Assembly: GCA_045643425.1 (NCBI GenBank)
Contig: JAZUKW010000025.1
Location: 1-23,406, forward strand
Length of the DNA stretch: 23,406 nt
Reading direction: 5' to 3'
DNA from: RGIG426 sp045643425
GTDB lineage: Bacteria > Bacillota > Clostridia > Oscillospirales > Acutalibacteraceae
A program made the translations under genes and the position numbers. The notes beneath the pieces were generated by a model. It was not told where the DNA came from. It saw only the letters and a program-made list of their open reading frames with translations, and ran no database searches. Positions 1 to 4,679 of this stretch are shown here, piece by piece; the first letter of the stretch is position 1, and each line of letters opens with the position of its first letter.

Positions 1-62
1 TTTGGTATCGCGCTTGGTTCGGGACCAAGAGGCCTCGGGTTCAAATCCCGACACTCCGACCA
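1..62 (+). tRNA. tRNA-Pro (anticodon CGG), 5' end cut by window
   Basis: The 3' part of a tRNA. The anticodon arm is CTTGG-TTCGGGA-CCAAG, which puts CGG at positions 34-36 (decodes CCG, proline). A T-arm with loop TTCAAAT follows, then the 3' strand of the acceptor stem and an encoded CCA at 60-62. The 5' acceptor strand and most of the D arm lie upstream of the window. A strong intrinsic terminator starts directly at the CCA. Confidence 0.93.
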
Positions 63-96
63 AAAAATCCGTTCGCTTTGGCGAACGGATTTTTTT
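62..96 (+). terminator. Intrinsic terminator of tRNA-Pro
   Basis: A perfect hairpin: 62-76 pairs with 81-95 around a TTTG loop, and the 3' arm ends in a T run. The core is identical to the terminator after tRNA-Leu at 2231-2262. Confidence 0.9.
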
Positions 97-98
97 AT

Positions 99-284
99 CC
101 AAGCCGCAGGCTTGGCATATCATCACACGTAGGTGTGTATATCACCAAAAGCGGCAAAGCCACTTTTGTATCTCATCACGCGAAGCGTGTATTCTGCTGC
201 GGCTTGATGAGATGCAGCCCATTCGGGCTGATGATATGCAACTCCTTCGGAGTTGATGATATGCAAGGCTTCGCCTTGATGATC
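99..284. repeat. Tandem array of seven short hairpins with a conserved linker
   Basis: Seven consecutive stem-loops differ in sequence but are almost perfectly self-complementary: 99-115, 124-137, 146-168, 177-189, 215-230, 239-255 and 264-278. Loops are 3-4 nt, often TTC. The linkers are about 8 nt. In the right half they read ATGATATG (231-238, 256-263). In the left half they read as its reverse complement, CATATCAT (116-123), or variants of it. The array is therefore itself arranged as a large inverted repeat, with 170-178 complementary to 205-213 at its centre. I see no convincing gene here; the open frames crossing it lack ribosome sites. It occupies the non-coding stretch between the tRNA-Pro terminator and the next terminator at 314. 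Confidence 0.8.
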
Positions 285-313
285 AAATCCCTTATGAACA
301 CCCGCACCAAATC

Positions 314-350
314 AAAAATCCGCTTTCGGAAAACCGAAAGCGGATTTTTT
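314..350 (+). terminator. Intrinsic terminator without an obvious gene upstream
   Basis: A 16-bp perfect stem (314-329 with 334-349), an AAAA loop and a T run. Its outer part (AAAATCCG...CGGATTTT) matches the base of the two tRNA terminators, but the upper stem differs. It may close a lost tRNA gene, or it may stop read-through from the tRNA-Pro side. Confidence 0.85.
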
Positions 351-351
351 C

Positions 352-380
352 TTGCTTTTTTTCCCGAAATATGTTATACT
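352..380 (+). promoter_or_regulatory. Sigma-A-type promoter for the small membrane gene
   Basis: The -35 TTGCTT (352-357) and -10 TATACT (375-380) are separated by 17 nt. The promoter lies directly behind the preceding terminator, and the expected transcript start is near 387. Confidence 0.75.
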
Positions 381-402
381 GACGAAGAATGGGGGAATCG
401 GT

Positions 403-681
403 ATGTTCCGACGCTCGAATGCGGGCGGGTTTCTTATCTCGCTTCTGTTCACGATGGCGCTCAATTTGGAGTGGTTACTGCCGGCGGTATTGCTCGTCGT
501 GTTCCACTTTGTTTTCGGTTGGTCGCTGTGGTGGGCGGCGCTTGCCGCGGGGCTGTGGCTTTTATGGGTCGTGGTCGTCGTGTGGCTTTTGGGACTTGCC
601 TGCCGCGTGGGAAACGCGCCGAAGCCCCAAACGGAGAACAAAAACCCGTATTCCAAGAAAACGGACGAACTGTTTCGGTAA
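403..681 (+). CDS. Small hypothetical membrane protein (92 aa)
   Basis: I do not recognise this family. The chosen start (ATG at 403) follows a GGGGG stretch about 8 nt upstream and sits 23 nt after the -10 box. An in-frame ATG at 352 lies inside the promoter and is unlikely. The protein has a short basic N-terminus (MFRRSN). A long hydrophobic region follows from about residue 9 to 68, probably two or three membrane helices, including Trp-rich and Val-rich segments. The hydrophilic, charged tail is about 20 residues. It lies 55 nt upstream of the SPFH gene with no terminator between, so the two are probably co-transcribed. A role alongside the SPFH protein at the membrane is only inference. 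Confidence 0.7.
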   Translation: MFRRSNAGGFLISLLFTMALNLEWLLPAVLLVVFHFVFGWSLWWAALAAGLWLLWVVVVVWLLGLACRVGNAPKPQTENKNPYSKKTDELFR

Positions 682-736
682 AACGGCGTATGCCTTTTTA
701 TAAATGAGTATTTAAATCGAAAGGGGATTTTTACCT

Positions 737-2017
737 ATGGGACTTATTAAAGCGATCACCGGCGCGGCCGGCGGCGTGCTCGCGGACCAATGGAAAGAAT
801 TTTTCTACTGCGATGCGCTCGCCAAAGACGTTTTGGTGACGAAAGGTCAAAAACAAATCGGCAACCGCTCCTCCAACACGAAGGGCAACGACAACATCAT
901 CTCGAACGGCTCCGGTATCGCCGTTGCCGACGGTCAATGTATGATCATCGTCGAGCAGGGCAAGGTCGTCGAGGTGTGCGCCGAGCCGGGCGAATTCACC
1001 TATGACAGCTCCACCGAGCCGAGCATTTTTGCCGGCAAGCTGGGCGAGAGCATTCTCGAAACCTTTAAGACGATCGGCAAACGTTTCACCTTCGGCGGCG
1101 ACACCGCGAAGGATCAGCGCGTTTACTACTTTAACACCAAAGAAATTCTCGACAACAAATTCGGCACCCCGACGCCCATCCCGTTCCGCGTGGTGGACAG
1201 CAAGATCGGCCTCGACATCGATATGTCGCTGCGCTGCAACGGTGTGTATTCCTATATGCTCGAAAACCCGATCCTGTTCTATACGAACGTCTGCGGCAAC
1301 GTCGAGCAGGAGTATCGCCGTTCGGAGATCGACGAGCAGCTGAAAACCGAGTTCATCAGCGCGCTGATGCCGGTGATCGGCCGCATGTCCGATTTGGAGC
1401 TGCGTCCGAATCAGCTCATGGGCCACACCAAAGAGATGTGCGAGTTCATGAACGAGGAGCTGACCCGCGATTGGCTCGAAAAACGCGGTATTAAGGTCGT
1501 TTCGATCGCCCTCAACCCGATTACGCTGACCGATGAGGACGCCGCGATGCTCAAGCAGGCGCAACAGGCCGGTATGCTCCGCGATCCGGGTATGGCGGCC
1601 GGTACGCTTACCGGTGCGCAGGCGGAGGCGATGAAAGCCGCCGCGTCCAACGAAAACGGCGCGATGATGGGCTTTATGGGTATGGGTATGGCGGCCAACG
1701 CCACCGGTATCAACGCCGGCAACCTCTACGCCATGAACCAGCAAAACCAGCAGGCGGCGGCTGCGGCCGCGGCTCCGGCGGCGGGCGCGTGGAAATGCGC
1801 TTGCGGCGCGGAGGCGACCGGTAACTTCTGCCCGAACTGCGGTGCGAAAAAACCGGAGGCGGCGGGTTGGACCTGCGCTTGCGGTCAGGCGAACACCGGC
1901 AACTTCTGCTCGGCGTGCGGTGCGAAAAAACCGACGGCGGGTGTGTGCCCGAAATGCGGCGCGAAGGTTGACGGCGCGGCGAAATTCTGCCCGGAATGCG
2001 GAACCGCGCTTTCGTAA
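737..2017 (+). CDS. SPFH-domain protein with C-terminal zinc ribbons (YdjI-like)
   Basis: The N-terminal part, about residues 1-280, reads as the SPFH/virion-core-protein-like family seen in Bacillus subtilis YdjI. Key stretches are GLIKAITGAAGGVLADQWKE, IISNGSGIAVADGQCMIIVE and a long coiled helical region (EEYRR-type to KRGIKVVSIAL). A Met/Gly/Ala-rich hinge and a Gln/Ala-rich linker (about 300-350) follow. The tail has three zinc-ribbon-like units with CxCG...CPNCG, CxCG...CSACG and CPKCG...CPECG pairs. Known family members are cytosolic proteins that assemble on membranes; in B. subtilis YdjI belongs to the PspA-YdjGHI envelope-stress module. No PspA or TPM gene is adjacent here. The start follows AAAGGGG at 720-726. 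A strong terminator follows the stop. Confidence 0.85.
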   Translation: MGLIKAITGAAGGVLADQWKEFFYCDALAKDVLVTKGQKQIGNRSSNTKGNDNIISNGSGIAVADGQCMIIVEQGKVVEVCAEPGEFTYDSSTEPSIFAGKLGESILETFKTIGKRFTFGGDTAKDQRVYYFNTKEILDNKFGTPTPIPFRVVDSKIGLDIDMSLRCNGVYSYMLENPILFYTNVCGNVEQEYRRSEIDEQLKTEFISALMPVIGRMSDLELRPNQLMGHTKEMCEFMNEELTRDWLEKRGIKVVSIALNPITLTDEDAAMLKQAQQAGMLRDPGMAAGTLTGAQAEAMKAAASNENGAMMGFMGMGMAANATGINAGNLYAMNQQNQQAAAAAAAPAAGAWKCACGAEATGNFCPNCGAKKPEAAGWTCACGQANTGNFCSACGAKKPTAGVCPKCGAKVDGAAKFCPECGTALS

Positions 2018-2036
2018 ACCGTTCTTTTTAGAAACC

Positions 2037-2074
2037 AAAAAGTCCCGAGGATACAAGTCCTCGGGACTTTTTTT
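2037..2074 (+). terminator. Intrinsic terminator after the SPFH gene
   Basis: A 15-bp perfect stem (2037-2051 with 2058-2072), loop TACAAG and a T run. Confidence 0.92.
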
Positions 2075-2105
2075 ATATTTTTTATGAAAAAAGAGGGGAA
2101 AGTGC

Positions 2106-2134
2106 TTGACAGACGCGAAAACGGGTGTTATAAT
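2106..2134 (+). promoter_or_regulatory. Consensus sigma-A promoter of tRNA-Leu
   Basis: A perfect TTGACA (2106-2111), 17-nt spacer and perfect TATAAT (2129-2134). The tRNA starts 13 nt after the -10 box, as expected for a strongly expressed stable RNA. Confidence 0.93.
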
Positions 2135-2147
2135 ACACCTTGCATTT

Positions 2148-2231
2148 GCGCGAGTGCTGGAACTGGCAGACAGGCACGTTTGAGGTGCGTGTGTCGACGA
2201 CGTACGGGTTCAAGTCCCGTCTCGCGCACCA
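2148..2231 (+). tRNA. tRNA-Leu (anticodon GAG)
   Basis: The acceptor stem GCGCGAG (2148-2154) pairs with CTCGCGC (2221-2227), followed by discriminator A and an encoded CCA (2229-2231). The anticodon stem CACGT/GCGTG closes the loop TTGAGGT, so the anticodon is GAG (codons CTC/CTT). The long variable arm and the 84-nt length are typical of a class II leucine tRNA. The T-arm contains GGTTCAAGTCC. Confidence 0.96.
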
Positions 2232-2262
2232 AAATCCGTTCGCTTTGGCGAACGGATTTTTT
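2231..2262 (+). terminator. Intrinsic terminator of tRNA-Leu
   Basis: The stem 2231-2243 pairs with 2248-2260 around TTTG, with a T run. The core is identical to the tRNA-Pro terminator at 62-96. Confidence 0.9.
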
Positions 2263-2308
2263 CTATACTTGCATTTTGTGTCAAATTATGTCATACTGTT
2301 TTGTGTGA

Positions 2309-2344
2309 TGTAACCTTTTTGCCGGAATGGCCCTATTATGGGTG
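2309..2344 (+). promoter_or_regulatory. ECF-sigma-like promoter, copy 1
   Basis: TGTAAC (2309-2314) followed by CTTTTT, then TATTATGGGTG starting at 2334 after a 19-nt spacer. The same boxes at the same spacing recur at 9749-9784 upstream of another unrecognised gene. The TGTAAC-plus-T-run -35 resembles extracytoplasmic-function sigma promoters. The sigma assignment is inference. Confidence 0.65.
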
Positions 2345-2373
2345 AAAACACTTTTGCAAAGGAGAAATGAAAA

Positions 2374-3633
2374 ATGATCATGCCTAAAAACGCTAAAGTC
2401 AGCGGAGAAAAAGTAAAAGATCTGTACGATCAAGAGATCACTGCACTTTCTCAGAAAATCGGTCTTATTAAGTCGTCCCTTGCGGACCTGCCCCAAAAGG
2501 TGAAAGACAGCGCCGGCTATACCCGCCTGAACGACTTTCTCGGAAAATGCGAGGACTTGGTTAAAAAATTCCCCTCGAGCAAAGATCGTCTGCACGAGGT
2601 AAACAATAGGGAGAAAGTCGGCGAATTGCTCGACAGCTTGTGCGGTAAAGAGGGATTGCAGAAAACGCTGTATGAATTCAACGTGAGCACCGGCTTTAAA
2701 TACGCGTCGAACAACGGCGTTAAGTCGATCTTCGAGGTGTGCCGCTCGTTGGATCGGACGAAAACGAAGCTGAGCGACATCGCTCTTGACGAGTACAATC
2801 TCAGCATCGTGAAACGCGTCCGCAACATCGACGATCTGGAAGGCCGTGTGAAAACCTATAACTACACCAAAATGGGAAACGCGGCGCAGGCTCCCGCCGA
2901 TCCTGCGGAAAAGGAAAAATGGGAAATCGGCAACCATACGCTTCTTGAATCCGTTCTCAAGATGCAAAAGCCGGCTCTTGAGAGCGCGTTTGACCTCTAT
3001 CACAACGAGGCCATGGAATCGGTATGCGAGGCGCCGAAAGCGAACGAGAAATTTGACGCCATTAAGGCGCGGCTGGATCTGTTTGCCGCGCATATTGCCG
3101 ACAATCAAGGCTCTCATAAAAACTCGGGCGAGTTCAAAGACGTGCTGACCGCGCTGGACAACGCCCAAAAGAGCGAGAACATGAAAGACCTGAAAGCCAA
3201 TTTGGGCAAGCTTATGGAAATGGCCGACACGTACCTCGAAAAGAAAGGCTCCCGCAAGTGGGGCAGCTCGCTGCGCCACGTGCGTATGGGGCTTGTCGGG
3301 GATATTCGCGAGTACTGTTCTTCGACGCTTCCGACGATGAGCAAAAAGGCGTATGAGATGTCGCCGAAAGCGCAGGCGATCGATGCATTTATGGGAGATC
3401 TGCCGGAGGATCCGTTGGAGGCGACCGAAAAGCTCGCTCAAAAGATGGAGGATCCGTCGTTCGTGCAGGAATACGGCGGCGAGGAGGATAAGGTGGAGCT
3501 CTTTAAGGACGGAAAGCCCCAAGGTCTTGTGGACGTCGAAGAGAGCGCCGTAAGCCTCGGCGACGACGATGCCGTGTCCGAATACTCCAATGATATTTCT
3601 TTGGATTCTTCTTACGAGCGGATGTCGTTCTGA
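2374..3633 (+). CDS. Hypothetical helical protein with C-terminal SxD..Y..MSF tail (419 aa)
   Basis: I do not recognise a named family. The start ATG at 2374 follows AGGAG (2360-2364) at 9-nt spacing. There is no signal peptide and no membrane segment. The protein is rich in Lys, Glu, Asp and Leu with a helical, coiled-coil-like pattern. Around residues 287-314 a stretch begins YLEKKGS and contains SSLRHVRMGLVGDIREYC. It resembles a YL...S...R...I pattern I have seen in large helical Clostridia proteins; this is from memory and unverified. The last 40 residues are acidic and end in SLDSSYERMSF, with a related SEYSNDISL just before. The tail matches the end of the protein at 9831-11039, which also has the same promoter. 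A cytosolic, exported or effector-like role cannot be told apart from sequence alone. Confidence 0.82.
   Translation: MIMPKNAKVSGEKVKDLYDQEITALSQKIGLIKSSLADLPQKVKDSAGYTRLNDFLGKCEDLVKKFPSSKDRLHEVNNREKVGELLDSLCGKEGLQKTLYEFNVSTGFKYASNNGVKSIFEVCRSLDRTKTKLSDIALDEYNLSIVKRVRNIDDLEGRVKTYNYTKMGNAAQAPADPAEKEKWEIGNHTLLESVLKMQKPALESAFDLYHNEAMESVCEAPKANEKFDAIKARLDLFAAHIADNQGSHKNSGEFKDVLTALDNAQKSENMKDLKANLGKLMEMADTYLEKKGSRKWGSSLRHVRMGLVGDIREYCSSTLPTMSKKAYEMSPKAQAIDAFMGDLPEDPLEATEKLAQKMEDPSFVQEYGGEEDKVELFKDGKPQGLVDVEESAVSLGDDDAVSEYSNDISLDSSYERMSF
3598..3630 (+). other. Shared C-terminal tail motif, copy 1
   Basis: Encodes SLDSSYERMSF immediately before the stop. It aligns position by position with SVDDEFGDISF at 11004-11036: S, [LV], D, [SD], [SE], [YF], x, x, [MI], S, F, stop. 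Confidence 0.65.
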
Positions 3634-3641
3634 TACTGTAT

Positions 3642-3684
3642 AAAAGCCGTGCGTTTTTTGAAAGCGCGCGGCTTTTCTTTTTTT
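3642..3684 (+). terminator. Intrinsic terminator
   Basis: The stem 3642-3653 pairs with 3665-3676 (AAAAGCCG base, one G-T pair near the top), with a C-interrupted T run after it. Confidence 0.85.
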
Positions 3685-3724
3685 CTAAATTTTTCATTTC
3701 CCGACAAAATACGGCAGAATGGTG

Positions 3725-3753
3725 TTGAAACGGGACGGGAAATGTGGTATGAT
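3725..3753 (+). promoter_or_regulatory. Sigma-A-type promoter
   Basis: TTGAAA (3725-3730), 17-nt spacer, TATGAT (3748-3753). It gives a leader of about 90 nt before the gene at 3849. Confidence 0.75.
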
Positions 3754-3848
3754 GAACTCAAGAAACCAAAACGGGATCAAGAACGCAAAATCGAACTGAC
3801 CGTGGCGGATAAAAGTATTCGATACGCTGTGAGAGAGGAGCAAACACC

Positions 3849-4169
3849 ATGCTGAATTTACCTGTGTTTTCCTGGTTTTTGAATATCCAGGGCGAAATAA
3901 TCGAGATGAACCGTTTTACCGGTTCGATCGGAACCGACAGCAAGACCGGCTCTGTGAACCGTACCACGTTCCACTATGAGCTCGAGGTCAAGGACGACGG
4001 CGATCATCAGTTCACACTGTATGCCTCCTGCGGCTGGAAAGCGCCGTGGAACCAAGGGGGAGACAAGCTTTGCTGGTTTGACGAGACGTTCTCTGCAACG
4101 CCGGAGGGGCTGGAGGCCGCGAAAGCGTGGGTGGAGGAAAAATACGCCGTCAGCAACCCGAATTTGTAA
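3849..4169 (+). CDS. Hypothetical protein (106 aa)
   Basis: I do not recognise this family. ATG 3849 follows GAGAGGAG with 8 nt between GGAG and the start, which beats the internal Met at 3906 that has no ribosome site. The first 15 or so residues are hydrophobic (MLNLPVFSWFLNIQG), but there is no convincing signal peptide. The rest is soluble and looks beta-rich (FHYELEVKDDGDHQFTLYA). It then has Trp-containing loops (CGWKAPWNQGG, CWFDETF) and a C-terminal helix (EGLEAAKAWVEEKYA). It is a single-gene unit with its own promoter and a shared terminator with spoIIID. Confidence 0.72.
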   Translation: MLNLPVFSWFLNIQGEIIEMNRFTGSIGTDSKTGSVNRTTFHYELEVKDDGDHQFTLYASCGWKAPWNQGGDKLCWFDETFSATPEGLEAAKAWVEEKYAVSNPNL

Positions 4170-4178
4170 AAAACAGCG

Positions 4179-4219
4179 AAAAGGCTGTGTAAAGCGAGAG
4201 CGCTTTACACAGCCTTTTT
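4179..4219. terminator. Bidirectional terminator between convergent genes
   Basis: An 18-bp perfect stem (4179-4196 with 4201-4218), loop AGAG, with A and T runs on the two sides so that it can work on both strands. It ends the 106-aa gene and spoIIID. Confidence 0.9.
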
Positions 4220-4220
4220 C

Positions 4221-4472
4221 TCATTTCAGCCGCATATATTTTTCCTTTGTCGCTTTTCCGCCGCGGATGTGCCGTTCGGCTTTGTTGACGAGCAGTACCT
4301 GCCGTACCTGGCCGTAAAGGCGTGGGTTCACGAGCTGCAGGCGGTCGGAAACGTCTTTATGTACGGTGCTCTTGCTGATGTGAAACTTCTTGGCGGCAGC
4401 GCGGACAGTGGCGTTGTTTTCGATGATATACTCGCCGAGCTCCACGGCGCGCTCCTCCACGACTCCTTTCAT
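4221..4472 (-). CDS. spoIIID: Sporulation transcriptional regulator SpoIIID
   Basis: An 83-aa DNA-binding protein closely matching the SpoIIID family. In spore-formers it is made in the mother cell, and it activates and represses sigma-E genes and supports sigK expression. The helix-turn-helix lies at about residues 20-45, with the family core SKSTVHKDVSDRL, and the C-terminal basic stretch HIRGGKATKEKY matches the family's HLRGGEATKLKY. The length is near the usual 80-95. The start follows AAGGAG at 10 nt. It is monocistronic and convergent with the 106-aa gene. It is not beside spoIIQ, mreB/mbl or murA-type genes, the context I would expect. This is the best evidence that the organism forms endospores. 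Confidence 0.95.
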   Translation of the reverse strand: MKGVVEERAVELGEYIIENNATVRAAAKKFHISKSTVHKDVSDRLQLVNPRLYGQVRQVLLVNKAERHIRGGKATKEKYMRLK

Positions 4473-4507
4473 ACGCTTTCCACTCCTTACCGGTTCGTCT
4501 GTTTTAA

Positions 4508-4536
4508 AAGATATGAGGGGAGAGCGGGAAATATGT
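4508..4536 (-). promoter_or_regulatory. Candidate sigma-E-like promoter for spoIIID
   Basis: On the minus strand, ACATATT (4536-4530) and CATATCTT (4515-4508) are separated by 14 nt. This compares with the sigma-E consensus KMATATT-N14-CATACAMT: the -35 fits well and the -10 only partly. In B. subtilis spoIIID is sigma-E dependent, which is why this was looked for. Confidence 0.4.
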
Positions 4537-4568
4537 TAAAAATTTCTTGTCAAAATCCACAACCAATA

Positions 4569-4597
4569 TTGACAAAGACGGCTTCTTATTGTAGAAT
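4569..4597 (+). promoter_or_regulatory. Sigma-A promoter of the GH16-dockerin gene
   Basis: A perfect TTGACA (4569-4574), 17-nt spacer, TAGAAT (4592-4597). The leader of about 75 nt contains an imperfect hairpin in which AAGTG near 4615 can pair with CACTT near 4640, with GCCC/GGGC inside. Confidence 0.85.
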
Positions 4598-4679
4598 ATA
4601 ACTATAAAAGGTGAAGTGCGCCCTTTTTGGGGGCTTTTCCACTTAAAAATTACTTTCATTTTGAGAAAGGATGAAGGCA

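Noticed and set aside
99..284. CRISPR array
   Set aside because: There is no identical repeat of 25-40 nt and no spacers of constant length; the units are hairpins of differing sequence joined by an 8-nt linker.
78..707. A 209-codon plus-strand frame across the hairpin array and the small membrane gene
   Set aside because: It starts in a terminator, runs through the hairpins and promoter, and overlaps a better-supported gene in another frame.
731..2056. A 441-codon minus-strand frame opposite the SPFH gene
   Set aside because: Arg/His-rich, no ribosome site, and it begins inside the terminator; it is a shadow of the sense gene.
3649..3855. A 68-codon frame between the 419-aa gene and the 106-aa gene
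   Set aside because: It begins in a terminator stem, crosses a promoter and has no ribosome site.
4604..4660. Riboswitch or attenuator in the leader of the GH16 gene
   Set aside because: Only an imperfect hairpin without a known aptamer pattern or a clear alternative anti-terminator could be seen.
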